NCBI GenBank assembly: GCA_017559845.1
Contig: JAFYQQ010000023.1
Location: 1-64,000, forward strand
Source: Bacteroidaceae bacterium
GTDB lineage: Bacteria > Bacteroidota > Bacteroidia > Bacteroidales > Bacteroidaceae
DNA length: 64,000 nt
Direction: 5' to 3'
This document shows positions 1 through 9,118 of the stretch, in pieces (positions within the stretch are counted from its first letter, which is position 1; every line of letters begins with the position of its first letter). The position numbers were made by a program, and so were the translations under genes. Under the pieces are notes generated by a model that saw only the letters and a program-made list of their open reading frames with translations, did not search any database and had not been told where the DNA came from.

Positions 1-47
1 ACACAAGGATTGTCAGTCCTTTGCTCTACCAACTGAGCTATGGCACC
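1..47 (-). tRNA. tRNA-Val(GAC), partial at the window edge
   Basis: The minus strand reads GGTGCCA (acceptor), the D arm, and an anticodon arm with loop CTGACAA, giving anticodon GAC (valine). The variable loop, T arm and 3' half lie outside the window. A well-matched promoter lies just upstream, back to back with the promoter of the plus-strand tRNA-Pro. Confidence 0.9.
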
Positions 48-69
48 ATCATTTTCTTGAATGCGGTTG

Positions 70-101
70 CAAAGATAGGTGTTTTTTTCTTTTCTGCCAA
101 A
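70..101 (-). promoter_or_regulatory. Bacteroides-type promoter of tRNA-Val
   Basis: On the minus strand TTTG (98-101) is followed after 20 bases by TATCTTTG (70-77). This matches the Bacteroides sigma-ABfr consensus of -33 TTTG and -7 TAnnTTTG. The start of transcription would fall roughly 17 bases before the mature tRNA. Confidence 0.8.
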
Positions 102-126
102 TTTTTCTCTTAAAAAATACAAAAAG

Positions 127-158
127 TTTGCATATTAGCAAGGTTTGTCTTACCTTTG
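127..158 (+). promoter_or_regulatory. Bacteroides-type promoter of tRNA-Pro (and rlpA)
   Basis: TTTG at 127-130 and TACCTTTG at 151-158 are separated by 20 bases, the expected spacing. No second promoter is visible between tRNA-Pro and the following gene, so it may serve both. Confidence 0.8.
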
Positions 159-176
159 CACTTGCTAACAAGCATT

Positions 177-249
177 CGGAAAGTAGCGCAGTTGGTAGCG
201 TACTACGTTCGGGACGTAGGGGTCGGGAGTTCGAGTCTCCTCTTTCCGA
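177..249 (+). tRNA. tRNA-Pro(CGG)
   Basis: The acceptor stem CGGAAAG pairs with CTTTCCG, with discriminator A. The anticodon stem CTACG/CGTAG holds loop TTCGGGA, anticodon CGG (proline). The T loop TTCGAGT is normal. The CCA end is not encoded. The next gene starts 18 bases downstream. Confidence 0.95.
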
Positions 250-267
250 CTACAAATATTGAGCACT

Positions 268-780
268 ATGAGAAATTGTCTCTCTATCATGCTCCTTCTA
301 TTATTAGGTGCAAACACGCATGTCTTTGCCGAAGAACAGGATACAATTATCGGTAAAGCATCATATTACTCTGACAAATTACACGGACGAACAATGAGCA
401 ACGGCAGGCCATACCACCGCGACAGCATGACGTGTGCCCATCTGAAATTCCCGTTCGGCACCATGCTGAAGGTAAAGAATCCCATAAACGACAAAGAAGT
501 AATCGTTACCGTTACGGACAGAGGCCCATATTCCAAAAGATACATTGTGGATCTTAGCAGAGCCGCAGCCAAAGAATTGGGCCTGATTCACCGCGGGTGG
601 GCCATGGTAGAGATTACACCGTACATCCCGCAGAAAGTGCCTTACAAGCTTAAACAGGAACTTCCAGAAATTCCTGAACTTAACATTGAGTATTCCCCTA
701 TTGCCATTTATCCAGACCCTGCATGGAAGGACGACAGCGTAATTGCCAAAAAGAATGTCGTTACGGGAAAAAAGAAATAG
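268..780 (+). CDS. rlpA: RlpA-like secreted double-psi beta-barrel protein
   Basis: A 170-residue protein of the RlpA family (septal-ring lytic transglycosylase fold). A hydrophobic signal peptide covers about residues 1-21 (MRNCLSIMLLLLL to VFA). It is followed by a single double-psi beta-barrel domain with the family blocks GKASYY, the LKFPFGT stretch, and TDRGPY with its conserved Asp, then DLSRAAAKELG. The SPOR domain of proteobacterial RlpA is absent. The domain should act on cell-wall glycan in the periplasm, but activity in this lineage is inferred only. I chose ATG at 268 because it gives a proper signal peptide; a TTG nine bases upstream is also open. The gene begins 18 bases after tRNA-Pro and is probably transcribed from the tRNA promoter. 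Confidence 0.88.
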   Translation: MRNCLSIMLLLLLGANTHVFAEEQDTIIGKASYYSDKLHGRTMSNGRPYHRDSMTCAHLKFPFGTMLKVKNPINDKEVIVTVTDRGPYSKRYIVDLSRAAAKELGLIHRGWAMVEITPYIPQKVPYKLKQELPEIPELNIEYSPIAIYPDPAWKDDSVIAKKNVVTGKKK

Positions 781-823
781 CACAGGAACAACCATCAATC
801 CATAACCTAAAATTCGCACAAAC

Positions 824-2038
824 ATGAAGAACAGATTCTTATGCATGACCATGTGGTTCATGCTCTGCTCACGCATTTTGGCACAAGGATGGGTTTCCAT
901 TCAAGAATTTGGTGTACAGCCTAACAATACGGCAGCAGAAAACGCCAAATGCCTACAAAAAGCCATAGACAGTATGGCAAACAGGGGAGGCGCACTTTTT
1001 GTAGAACCAACAGAGGGCGGATACCCAATTGACGGCGGATTGACACTAAGAAGAAATGTCACACTTGTTGGCGTACACGGCCCCACAGGACGCGGAACGG
1101 CCACAAACGACCGGACAAAGCCAACTGGATCGCTTTTTGTCATACGGGACAAAGAAAAGCCTTTTATTACGGTGGAATCCGCCACACAAATAAAGGGCAT
1201 TCAATTCTATTACCCAGAACAAGCATTTAACAAACCTGAAGGCATCATACCCTACCCTGCTACGATACAAATGTCACAACAAAATGCGGTGCAAGGAGTG
1301 GCGCTATCATGTCTTACCTTCTATGGTGAGTATATTGCTATGGACTTCAGGGGGAAAGAGCCTCAAGTGTGCGAACAAATCCTTTTTGAACACTGCTACG
1401 GTTATCCGTTAAGCGGACAATTCATCGCTATTGACCGATGTTATGATGTCCCACGCATTTTACATTGCCACGTGAACCCTGCAAACATGAGAGAATTTGG
1501 AAGGAGTTTTCATAAATCCGTAATAGATTCAGTTGTAAAACAAAAGACATATACCTACTGGATAGATCATACTGACAATGCCCAATTAATGGATTTGTTT
1601 ACCTTTGGGGTACATGGGGGCATTTACTTGGGTTCAGAAACATACGGCCAATTGACGAACTTTAATTTTGACTGCGTATCTATTGGCATACACAAACTGG
1701 GGAGCCAATGGAAAAACAGGAACTGGCAAATAGCACAGGGATCAATCATTGCAAATGTGGGAGAAAAGTTGGAAGACATACACCCGATTTTAATAGAGGG
1801 CATCGGGCACACCTCAATAACTAACGTGGAAGCATTTTCCGGGGAGAATGGAGCACTAACAAATAAAGGAGCCTCATGGGATTACATGACTGTAACAGGG
1901 GAAGCAACCATATCATTGGCCAACTGTCGGATGCACGGATATAAAGCAGACACCCCCATCAACGCGCACCCTAAGGCTAAGATATCTGCATATGGCTGCA
2001 TAGACAAAAACAACGTTTTCTTCGAGATGAAGCCATAA
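824..2038 (+). CDS. Secreted right-handed beta-helix protein (pectate-lyase-3-like)
   Basis: A 404-residue protein with a signal peptide (about residues 1-20, ending SRILAQ) and an N-terminal block resembling the Pectate_lyase_3 / rhamnogalacturonase family: an EFGVQPNN turn, AIDSMANRGGALFVEP, then GGLTLRRNVTLVGV. The rest is rich in short beta-strand turns (for example ISLANCRMHGY) as in parallel beta-helices. No catalytic set can be assigned, so the substrate, presumably a polysaccharide, is unknown. It follows rlpA by 43 bases without a visible promoter and ends at a hairpin shared with the convergent ribosomal operon. Confidence 0.7.
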   Translation: MKNRFLCMTMWFMLCSRILAQGWVSIQEFGVQPNNTAAENAKCLQKAIDSMANRGGALFVEPTEGGYPIDGGLTLRRNVTLVGVHGPTGRGTATNDRTKPTGSLFVIRDKEKPFITVESATQIKGIQFYYPEQAFNKPEGIIPYPATIQMSQQNAVQGVALSCLTFYGEYIAMDFRGKEPQVCEQILFEHCYGYPLSGQFIAIDRCYDVPRILHCHVNPANMREFGRSFHKSVIDSVVKQKTYTYWIDHTDNAQLMDLFTFGVHGGIYLGSETYGQLTNFNFDCVSIGIHKLGSQWKNRNWQIAQGSIIANVGEKLEDIHPILIEGIGHTSITNVEAFSGENGALTNKGASWDYMTVTGEATISLANCRMHGYKADTPINAHPKAKISAYGCIDKNNVFFEMKP

Positions 2039-2065
2039 TCTTAATTCAATGAAGGTAAAATAGGA

Positions 2066-2100
2066 AATCGCCCAGTATCTTTCACAGACACTGGGCGATT
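2066..2100. terminator. Bidirectional hairpin between convergent transcripts
   Basis: An 11-bp perfect stem (AATCGCCCAGT / ACTGGGCGATT) around a 13-base loop sits between the convergent beta-helix gene and rplQ. T-runs are short on both sides, so termination strength is uncertain. Confidence 0.7.
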
Positions 2101-2119
2101 CAATTATTGCAATATAGAA

Positions 2120-2611
2120 TTATTCTGCTGTTTCAGTAGCATTTTCAGTTGCTACAGGAGCTTCAGTCGCAGGAGCTTCTGCAACAGCCTCAGCAGCCTT
2201 CTTTGAAGAGCGACGGGTACGCTTAGCCTTCTTCTCGGTCTTTGCCATGTTCTCATCAAAATCTACCAATTCAATGAAACACATTGCTGCGTTGTCATTT
2301 GCACGGTAACCAGTCTTGATAATACGAGTGTAACCACCGGGACGGTCGCCTATCTTGGTAGAAATGGTGGTAAACAGCTCAGTGATGGCCTTTTTGTCCT
2401 GAAGGTAGCTGAACACAACACGACGTGAATTTGTGGTGTCCTGCTTAGATTTTGTAATCAGGGGCTCAACATACTTCTTCAAAGCCTTAGCCTTGGCCAG
2501 AGTCGTAGTGATTCTTTTGTGCATAATCAGAGAGATTGCCATGTTTGACAACATAGCTGCTCTGTGAGATGCAGTACGACTCAAATGGTTAAATTTCTTA
2601 TTATGTCTCAT
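2120..2611 (-). CDS. rplQ: 50S ribosomal protein L17 (bL17)
   Basis: A 163-residue L17. The conserved start [12 protein letters not shown] and the core to about residue 118 match the family, which binds 23S rRNA near the exit tunnel. A C-terminal extension of about 45 residues follows, first Lys/Arg-rich and then a low-complexity Ala/Glu/Thr tail ending ENATETAE. The E. coli protein ends near residue 127. This is the last gene of the alpha segment, 5 bases behind rpoA. Confidence 0.98.
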   Translation of the reverse strand: MRHNKKFNHLSRTASHRAAMLSNMAISLIMHKRITTTLAKAKALKKYVEPLITKSKQDTTNSRRVVFSYLQDKKAITELFTTISTKIGDRPGGYTRIIKTGYRANDNAAMCFIELVDFDENMAKTEKKAKRTRRSSKKAAEAVAEAPATEAPVATENATETAE

Positions 2612-2616
2612 TTGAT

Positions 2617-3609
2617 TTAATCTTTATCTAATCTATATTTTGTAATATCAGTTCCAAACGAAAGATTCAGACTCTCTAGCAAATCATCAAGCTCAGTGAG
2701 CGATTTCTTACCGAAGTTTCTGAACTTCAAAAGATCAGTTTTATTGAACTGAACCAAATCACCGAGTGTTTCTACATCAGCGGCCTTCAAACAATTGAGG
2801 GCACGAACTGAAAGATCCATATCGACAAGTTTGGTCTTAAGAAGCTGACGCATGTGAAGTACTTCCTCGTCAAATTCTTCATTACCTTCCAAATCTGAGT
2901 TCTCCAGTGTGATTTTGTCATCAGAGAACAACATGAAGTGGTGGATAAGAATCTTAGCGGCTTCCTTCAGGGCATCCTTCGGGTGAATGGAACCATCAGT
3001 AGAAATTTCGAGTACAAGTTTTTCGTAGTCAGTCTTCTGCTCTACGCGGAAGTTTTCTACATTGTACTTTACATTTCTGATAGGAGTGTAAATTGAATCG
3101 ACAGGGATAACATTAACATCGGTGCAATATTCGCGGTTTTCCTCTGCAGGAACATAACCACGACCCTTGTTAATGGAAATCTCTATACGCATCGTTGCTT
3201 TGGCATCTAAATGGCAAATAACTAATTCAGGGTTTAACACTTCAAATCCAGTCAGATACTTATTGAAGTCGCCAGCCTTGAACACAGTAGTATTCTCGAC
3301 AACAACGCTAACTTTCTCGTTCTCGAATTCGTCTACTAATTGCTTGAATCGAACTTGCTTCAAATTCAAGATAATGTTGGTTACATCCTCTTTCACTCCG
3401 GGAATAGAAGCAAATTCATGCTCTACTCCGGAAATTGAAACGGTATTGATAGCAAAGCCATCCAAAGAGGACAGTAGAATGCGGCGCAAAGCATTACCAA
3501 TGGTAGTACCAAAGCCACCTTCGAGGGGACGAAACTCAAATTTACCATATTGGTTGTCCGCCTCCAACATTATCACCTTATCGGGTTTTTGAAATGCTAA
3601 TATCGCCAT
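2617..3609 (-). CDS. rpoA: RNA polymerase alpha subunit
   Basis: A 330-residue alpha subunit. The N-terminal dimerisation domain (about 1-235) shows the [20 protein letters not shown] block that assembles with beta and beta-prime. After an acidic linker, the C-terminal domain (about 250-320) has VRALNCLK, which keeps the Arg equivalent to E. coli R265 for UP-element contact, and the helix-hairpin-helix NFGKKSL. It lies between rpsD and rplQ as in most bacteria. Confidence 0.98.
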   Translation of the reverse strand: MAILAFQKPDKVIMLEADNQYGKFEFRPLEGGFGTTIGNALRRILLSSLDGFAINTVSISGVEHEFASIPGVKEDVTNIILNLKQVRFKQLVDEFENEKVSVVVENTTVFKAGDFNKYLTGFEVLNPELVICHLDAKATMRIEISINKGRGYVPAEENREYCTDVNVIPVDSIYTPIRNVKYNVENFRVEQKTDYEKLVLEISTDGSIHPKDALKEAAKILIHHFMLFSDDKITLENSDLEGNEEFDEEVLHMRQLLKTKLVDMDLSVRALNCLKAADVETLGDLVQFNKTDLLKFRNFGKKSLTELDDLLESLNLSFGTDITKYRLDKD

Positions 3610-3618
3610 CCTTAATTA

Positions 3619-4224
3619 TTATTTAGAGTACAACTCAACGATCAACTGCTCCTTGATATTCTCGGGAATATCTGCACGTTCGGGCTTGTGCAAAAGCTTA
3701 CCGGCCTTCTGGTTCTCATCCCACTCCAGCCAGGGATACTTGCTGTGGTTGAAACCAGCCAGACAGTTCTGGATAACTTCGAGGCTCTTTGAACGCTCGC
3801 GAACACCTACAATCTGACCAGGCTTAACTGAGTAAGATGCAATGCCTACAACCTTGCCATCAACTACGATATGCTTGTGGTTAACAAGCTGACGTGCAGC
3901 TGCACGGGTAGGAGCAATACCCAAACGGAAAACAACGTTGTCCAGACGACACTCGAGGTTCTGCAACAGGATCTCACCGGTAATACCGCTGGTACGTGCT
4001 GCCTTCTCAAACATGTTGCGGAACTGCTTCTCCAACAAACCATATGTATACTTAGCCTTCTGCTTCTCAGCTAACATGATACCGTACTCAGAAGTCTTTC
4101 TTCTGCGAGAATTACCGTGTTGACCGGGAGGGAAGTTTCTCTTTGAAAGCACTTTGTCTGCACCGAAAATAGCCTCTCCGAAACGACGAGCGATTCTTGA
4201 CTTAGGTCCAATATATCTTGCCAT
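3619..4224 (-). CDS. rpsD: 30S ribosomal protein S4 (uS4)
   Basis: A 201-residue S4, a primary 16S rRNA binder that nucleates 30S assembly. The N-terminal block [17 protein letters not shown] is followed by the S4 RNA-binding fold at about residues 90-150 ([20 protein letters not shown]). No N-terminal zinc-type cysteine cluster is seen. In other bacteria S4 represses the alpha operon; no matching leader pseudoknot can be claimed here. Confidence 0.98.
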   Translation of the reverse strand: MARYIGPKSRIARRFGEAIFGADKVLSKRNFPPGQHGNSRRRKTSEYGIMLAEKQKAKYTYGLLEKQFRNMFEKAARTSGITGEILLQNLECRLDNVVFRLGIAPTRAAARQLVNHKHIVVDGKVVGIASYSVKPGQIVGVRERSKSLEVIQNCLAGFNHSKYPWLEWDENQKAGKLLHKPERADIPENIKEQLIVELYSK

Positions 4225-4261
4225 AACTTATATCTAAATTTAAAAAGGTACTGGTAAATGA

Positions 4262-4651
4262 TTATACTCTTCTTCTCTTGGGAGGACGACAGCCGTTGTG
4301 AGGCAGGGGAGTTACATCCACGATTTCTGTTACCTCAATACCTGCACCGTGTACGGTACGGATAGCTGATTCACGACCATTACCGGGACCCTTGACATAA
4401 GCCTTTACCTTGCGCAAACCCAAGTCGAAAGCGACCTTGGCGCAATCCTGAGCTGCCATCTGGGCAGCATAGGGAGTGTTCTTCTTAGAACCACGGAATC
4501 CCATCTTACCAGCAGAAGACCAAGAAATAACCTGTCCTTCTGAATTGGTCAATGTTACGATAATATTATTGAAAGAGCTGTGTACATGAAGCTGACCGTT
4601 AGCGTCAACCTTTACCACTCTTTTCTTTGCTGCAACTGTTTTCTTTGCCAT
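4262..4651 (-). CDS. rpsK: 30S ribosomal protein S11 (uS11)
   Basis: A 129-residue S11 of usual length, located on the 30S platform near the mRNA exit and the 3' end of 16S rRNA. The family blocks [22 protein letters not shown] and the C-terminal [11 protein letters not shown] are all present. It is separated from rpsM by 8 bases. Confidence 0.98.
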   Translation of the reverse strand: MAKKTVAAKKRVVKVDANGQLHVHSSFNNIIVTLTNSEGQVISWSSAGKMGFRGSKKNTPYAAQMAAQDCAKVAFDLGLRKVKAYVKGPGNGRESAIRTVHGAGIEVTEIVDVTPLPHNGCRPPKRRRV

Positions 4652-4659
4652 ATCAATTA

Positions 4660-5040
4660 TTATTTAGTAGCCTTTTTCTTGTTAGCAACAGTCTTCTTCT
4701 TACCCTTACGTGTACGGGCGTTGTTCTTGGTGCTCTGACCACGAACGGGAAGACCATGACGATGACGAACTCCACGATAACAACCGATATCCATCAGTCG
4801 CTTAATGTTGAGTGAAATCTCACTGCGCAGATCACCTTCTACCTTGTACTCTGCACCGATAATCTCACGAATCTTACCAGCCTCGTCATCAGTCCAGTCG
4901 CAAACCTTCTTATCCTTGTCTACGCCTGCTTTTTCCAGGATTTTGGCTGAGCTACTGCGACCTATTCCAAAAATATAGGTCAAGGCGATTTCACCTCTCT
5001 TGTTCTGAGGCAAATCTACACCAACAATTCTAATTGCCAT
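4660..5040 (-). CDS. rpsM: 30S ribosomal protein S13 (uS13)
   Basis: A 126-residue S13 of the 30S head. The start [15 protein letters not shown] and the block [20 protein letters not shown] are typical. The basic tail ([15 protein letters not shown]) is the part that reaches toward the P-site tRNA. First gene of the rpsM-rpsK-rpsD-rpoA-rplQ block. Confidence 0.98.
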   Translation of the reverse strand: MAIRIVGVDLPQNKRGEIALTYIFGIGRSSSAKILEKAGVDKDKKVCDWTDDEAGKIREIIGAEYKVEGDLRSEISLNIKRLMDIGCYRGVRHRHGLPVRGQSTKNNARTRKGKKKTVANKKKATK

Positions 5041-5070
5041 ATACTATTAATATTTCTTTTGCAATAATTT

Positions 5071-5187
5071 TTAACCCTGACGTGTCTTGTACTTGGGGTT
5101 TTTCTTGTTAATCACATACAGACGACCCTTACGGCGTACAATCTTGCAGTCGGGGGTACGTTTCTTTAAAGAAGCTCTTGTTTTCAT
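5071..5187 (-). CDS. rpmJ: 50S ribosomal protein L36 (bL36), zinc-free type
   Basis: A 38-residue protein starting [10 protein letters not shown] and ending KYKTRQG, the normal length of L36. Of the four zinc ligands of the C+ form, only one Cys (residue 14) remains; the others are replaced (Thr/Pro at the first, Asn at the third, Tyr at the His position). This is therefore a C- type L36 that does not need zinc. It lies between infA and rpsM, the classical place for rpmJ. Confidence 0.95.
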   Translation of the reverse strand: MKTRASLKKRTPDCKIVRRKGRLYVINKKNPKYKTRQG

Positions 5188-5197
5188 ATTGATGTGT

Positions 5198-5416
5198 TTA
5201 TTTGTATCTAAATACGATGCGACCTTTTGTTAAGTCGTAAGGACTCATCTCTACCTTTACTTTATCACCGGGGAGAATCTTGATGTAGTGCATTCTCATT
5301 TTTCCTGAGATATTACAAATGATTTTTGCACCGATTTCCAGTTCTACTCGGAACATCGCATTGGAGAGTGACTCCACTATAATACCATCCTGTTCAATTA
5401 CCGCTTGTTTTGCCAT
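5198..5416 (-). CDS. infA: Translation initiation factor IF-1
   Basis: A 72-residue S1-fold (OB) protein that binds the 30S A site during initiation. The start [15 protein letters not shown] and the end [16 protein letters not shown] are standard, as is the length. It is 5 bases downstream of map, in the order secY-map-infA-rpmJ. Confidence 0.98.
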   Translation of the reverse strand: MAKQAVIEQDGIIVESLSNAMFRVELEIGAKIICNISGKMRMHYIKILPGDKVKVEMSPYDLTKGRIVFRYK

Positions 5417-5421
5417 GCTCT

Positions 5422-6210
5422 TTAATATTTCAATAATTCTTCAATTTCCTTAAAACTTGAAAGGATATCAGCCTTGCCGTTGTGAATGGCTATTGTGTGC
5501 TCATAATGTGCAGCAAGTTTGCCATCACGGGTACGAATTGTCCATTTGTCCGGCATCATGTAAATCTGAGGCTTTCCCATTGTGACCATTGGTTCAATAG
5601 CCAAACACATGCCATTTTTCAACATGGGGCCATTTCCACGACGGCCATAATTGGGAACTTGAGGATCTTCGTGCATCTTACGACCAATTCCATGACCTAC
5701 AAACTCACGAACTATACCATAACCTTTTGATTCGTTGTGCAGTTGAACTGCATTGCTGATATCTCCGATTCTGTTGCCTGCTACGGCTTTCTCTATACCG
5801 CTATACAGAGACTCCTTAACTGTTTGCAAGAATGCGGAAACTTCATCAGAGACCTCTCCTACACAGAAGGTGTAACAAGAATCACCATTGAATCCATTTA
5901 AGAGAACACCACAATCAACCGATACGATATCTCCATCTTTTAATGGTTCATCATTTGGGACTCCATGGACAACCTGATCGTTGACAGACGCACAGATTGC
6001 AGCAGGGAAAGGCTCGCCATAAGGATTAGGGAATCCTAAAAATGTTGGAGTAGCCCCGTGGTCTCTTATATATTCTTCAGCTACCTTATTCAATTGATTG
6101 GTGGTGACGCCTGGAAGAACGTTTTTACCGACCTCTGCCAGGGTCTTTCCAACCAACAAATTGGCAACTCGCATCAATTCAATTTCATCCTCAGTCTTAA
6201 GAAAAATCAT
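5422..6210 (-). CDS. map: Methionine aminopeptidase, type I
   Basis: A 262-residue type-I enzyme that removes the initiator Met from new proteins in the cytoplasm. The five metal ligands are visible: Asp in VSVDCG, Asp in FNGDSC, His in [11 protein letters not shown], Glu in LAIEPMV and Glu in HYEHTIAI. There is no N-terminal zinc-finger extension. It sits 11 bases behind secY, a common arrangement. Confidence 0.97.
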   Translation of the reverse strand: MIFLKTEDEIELMRVANLLVGKTLAEVGKNVLPGVTTNQLNKVAEEYIRDHGATPTFLGFPNPYGEPFPAAICASVNDQVVHGVPNDEPLKDGDIVSVDCGVLLNGFNGDSCYTFCVGEVSDEVSAFLQTVKESLYSGIEKAVAGNRIGDISNAVQLHNESKGYGIVREFVGHGIGRKMHEDPQVPNYGRRGNGPMLKNGMCLAIEPMVTMGKPQIYMMPDKWTIRTRDGKLAAHYEHTIAIHNGKADILSSFKEIEELLKY

Positions 6211-6221
6211 AACTGAATTTC

Positions 6222-7568
6222 TTATTGAGCTGACATTCCAGAACGTCCATGAATGCGGCCAGAGCTGAGCAAGCCGTCATAATGGCGCATCAACAAGTGG
6301 CTCTCGATTTGCTGCAATGTATCCAAAACCACACCGACAAGAATCAACAGAGAAGTACCTCCGAAGAATTGTGCGAACTCGGGCTGAACATTCATCAGAC
6401 CGGCAAATGCGGGCATACAGGCAATAAGAGCCAAGAACAGAGAGCCGGGGAAAGTAATGCGCTCTATAATACCATCAAGGTAAGCACTTGTATCCTTTCC
6501 GGGGCGAACACCTGGGATAAATCCATTATTACGCTTCATATCCTCTGCCATCTGAACAGGGTTCAAAGTAATGGCAGTATAGAAATATGTGAATGCTATA
6601 ATCAATACAGCGAACAATAAATTATAACCAAGGCTAGTGTGATCTGACAGTGTCATCAAGACAGGTGATGCATTTTCACCACCGGCAATCATTGTTACCA
6701 AAGTAACAGGGATAAACATGATCGCCTGAGCAAAAATAATAGGCATAACGTTAGCAGCAAAAACCTTGAGAGGAATGTACTGACGCACACCACCAACCTG
6801 CTGACCTCCATACATACGCTTAGCATATTGTACAGGCACCTTGCGAGTTCCTTGTACCAAGAGTATCGCTCCAAGAATTACAACAAAGAGCAGCAAAATC
6901 TCAATGAGGAACATAACAAGTCCACCACCAGACAAATTATTCAATCGTGACACTACTTCTTGACCAAATGCTTGGGGCAATCGTGCGACAATACCCAACA
7001 TAATGATCAAAGAAACACCATTACCGATTCCTTTATCAGTGATGCGCTCGCCGACCCAAAGGGTGAACATACTACCAGCAGCAAGGATAAATGTACTGGC
7101 AATCATGAACATATTCCAGTCCAGAGCGGGATTTAATGCACCTGCTGCCTGAGCACGCAGATTGAGCAAATAGAAAGGAGCTTGGAAAAGGAGAATCAAG
7201 ATAGTCAGATAACGGGTATACTGATTAATCTTTCTTCTACCACTCTCTCCTTCACGCTGCATTTTCTGGAAATAAGGTACCACAAACGCAAACAACTGAA
7301 TAACGATAGAAGCAGAAATGTAAGGCATGATTCCCAAAGCAAAAACAGATGCATTTGAGAAAGCGCCACCAGAGAACATATTCAACAAAGACATAAGTCC
7401 TGTATCGGTCTGCGCACGCAATGCGGTAAGCGCCTCGGGATTAATGCCAGGAAGGACAATGAATGATCCGAAACGATAGATAGCTGCGAAACCAAGCGTA
7501 ATGAGGATTCTTGATCTAAGATCCTCAATACGCCATATGTTCTTTAATGTTTCAATAAACTTCTTCAT
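6222..7568 (-). CDS. secY: Preprotein translocase subunit SecY
   Basis: A 448-residue polytopic membrane protein, channel subunit of the Sec translocon. Ten hydrophobic segments can be followed; the plug/TM2 region reads MFSGGAFSNASVFALGIMPY and the cytoplasmic loop before TM5 reads WVGERITDKGIGNGVSLIIM, both diagnostic. The partner SecE is encoded at 53686-53883. It lies 5 bases behind rplO. Confidence 0.98.
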   Translation of the reverse strand: MKKFIETLKNIWRIEDLRSRILITLGFAAIYRFGSFIVLPGINPEALTALRAQTDTGLMSLLNMFSGGAFSNASVFALGIMPYISASIVIQLFAFVVPYFQKMQREGESGRRKINQYTRYLTILILLFQAPFYLLNLRAQAAGALNPALDWNMFMIASTFILAAGSMFTLWVGERITDKGIGNGVSLIIMLGIVARLPQAFGQEVVSRLNNLSGGGLVMFLIEILLLFVVILGAILLVQGTRKVPVQYAKRMYGGQQVGGVRQYIPLKVFAANVMPIIFAQAIMFIPVTLVTMIAGGENASPVLMTLSDHTSLGYNLLFAVLIIAFTYFYTAITLNPVQMAEDMKRNNGFIPGVRPGKDTSAYLDGIIERITFPGSLFLALIACMPAFAGLMNVQPEFAQFFGGTSLLILVGVVLDTLQQIESHLLMRHYDGLLSSGRIHGRSGMSAQ

Positions 7569-7573
7569 CAGAA

Positions 7574-8017
7574 TTACAGTTTTGTAGCAGTTCCACCAAC
7601 GGCTTGGATAGCAGCTTCAGCTGATTTAGAGAAAGCATTGGCGGTTACATCAATCTTGGCAGTGAGTTCACCATTGCTCAAAACCTTTACCAACTGACCC
7701 TTCTTGGCCAATCCTGCTGCAATCATTTCCTCAATACCAATGGTAGTGATATTAGCCTCAGCCAACTTCTGCAGAGAAGAGAGGTTGATGGGCTGATATT
7801 CTACACGGTTGATATTCTTGAAGCCAAACTTAGGAAGACGACGCTGTAAGGGCATCTGACCACCCTCGAAACCAATCTTCTTCTTGTATCCTGAACGAGC
7901 CTTGGCTCCCTTGTGACCACGGGTAGAAGTGCCACCCAGGCCAGAACCAGGACCACGACCAATTCTTCTGCGGCTATGTGTTGATCCACAAGCAGGTTTC
8001 AAATTATGTAATTTCAT
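7574..8017 (-). CDS. rplO: 50S ribosomal protein L15 (uL15)
   Basis: A 147-residue L15, a late 50S assembly protein. The N-terminal Gly/Arg-rich arm (GRGPGSGLGGTSTRGHKG) and GFEGGQMPLQRRLPK are typical, with the globular domain after about residue 75. It precedes secY as in most spc operons. Confidence 0.98.
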   Translation of the reverse strand: MKLHNLKPACGSTHSRRRIGRGPGSGLGGTSTRGHKGAKARSGYKKKIGFEGGQMPLQRRLPKFGFKNINRVEYQPINLSSLQKLAEANITTIGIEEMIAAGLAKKGQLVKVLSNGELTAKIDVTANAFSKSAEAAIQAVGGTATKL

Positions 8018-8049
8018 AACGTTGTTCTTATTTACATGTTGAAACTTTA

Positions 8050-8226
8050 TCAGTCAACAACCTTTACAAGGTGATGAACTGTATTAATCAAACCACGGTT
8101 TGAAGGAGTATCTTCAATCTCAACAACCTGATTCATCTTCTTCAGACCTAAGGTGTCAAGAGTTGCCTTCTGATTGCGAGGAGCATGTATGCGGCTCCTT
8201 ACTTGTTGTACTTTAATTGTTGCCAT
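8050..8226 (-). CDS. rpmD: 50S ribosomal protein L30 (uL30)
   Basis: A 58-residue protein reading from [13 protein letters not shown] to HHLVKVVD, with the L30 block [18 protein letters not shown]. Length and position between rpsE and rplO are as expected. The sequence AAGAAGGAATATG at its start contains a weak AAGGA, but the gene is otherwise without a clear ribosome-binding site. Confidence 0.97.
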   Translation of the reverse strand: MATIKVQQVRSRIHAPRNQKATLDTLGLKKMNQVVEIEDTPSNRGLINTVHHLVKVVD

Positions 8227-8234
8227 ATTCCTTC

Positions 8235-8747
8235 TTAACCTCTAAATACTTTGTCAATACTGATTCCGCGATTGGCAGCAACAGTCTTTGCATCACGCAT
8301 TTCGCACAATGCTGCAATAGTTGCCTTTACAAGGTTGTGAGGGTTAGAAGAACCCTTTGACTTGGCCAAACAGTCGGTAATACCAACACTCTCCATTACT
8401 GCACGCATAGCTCCACCTGCTACCACTCCGGTACCGGCAGATGCGGGCATGATCAAAACCTCTGCACCACCGAAGTGAGCTGTGGCCTCATGAGGAACTG
8501 TACCCTTGATTACGGGAACCTTAACCAAGTTCTTCTTGGCAGACTCAACGCCCTTGGCAATAGCAGCTGTTACTTCACCTGCCTTACCAAGTCCCCATCC
8601 AATGATACCATTCTCATTACCTACCACAACAATGGCAGAAAAAGTGAAGGTACGTCCACCTTTGGTAACCTTGGTAACGCGATTGATAGCAACCAATCTA
8701 TCCTTCAATTCGATATCGCTACTTAACTTAACCTTATTAATTGCCAT
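8235..8747 (-). CDS. rpsE: 30S ribosomal protein S5 (uS5)
   Basis: A 170-residue S5, which lines the mRNA entry channel and affects fidelity. The double-stranded-RNA-binding-like N-terminal domain ([18 protein letters not shown]) and the C-terminal block [19 protein letters not shown] are conserved. It overlaps nothing and is 8 bases from rpmD. Confidence 0.98.
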   Translation of the reverse strand: MAINKVKLSSDIELKDRLVAINRVTKVTKGGRTFTFSAIVVVGNENGIIGWGLGKAGEVTAAIAKGVESAKKNLVKVPVIKGTVPHEATAHFGGAEVLIMPASAGTGVVAGGAMRAVMESVGITDCLAKSKGSSNPHNLVKATIAALCEMRDAKTVAANRGISIDKVFRG

Positions 8748-8752
8748 AATCT

Positions 8753-9094
8753 TTAGAATTTAAGTCCACCGTTACGTGCAGCATCAGCTACCTCCTTAAC
8801 ACGTCCATGATACAGATAACCATTACGATCGAACACGATAGTAGTGATGCCAGCCTCAAGAGCTTTCTTAGCAATGAGAGCGCCAACCTTTGCAGCCTGC
8901 TCCTTCTTAGGACATGCTTCCATTCCAAGAGATGAAGCTGCTACGAGAGTTGTACCAGTCTGGTCATTGATGATCTGCACGTAAATTTGCTTGTTGCTTC
9001 TGAATACAGACATACGGGGGCGTTCTGCTGTACCAGAAATCTTATTACGAACTCTGTATTTAATCTTAATTCGTCTTTCTATTTTTGTTGTCAT
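8753..9094 (-). CDS. rplR: 50S ribosomal protein L18 (uL18)
   Basis: A 113-residue L18, one of the 5S rRNA binding proteins with L5. The blocks [20 protein letters not shown] and [13 protein letters not shown] are typical. Slightly shorter at the N terminus than the E. coli protein. Situated between rplF and rpsE. Confidence 0.98.
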   Translation of the reverse strand: MTTKIERRIKIKYRVRNKISGTAERPRMSVFRSNKQIYVQIINDQTGTTLVAASSLGMEACPKKEQAAKVGALIAKKALEAGITTIVFDRNGYLYHGRVKEVADAARNGGLKF

Positions 9095-9118
9095 GATCTT
9101 AACTGTGTTTTAAAGTTA

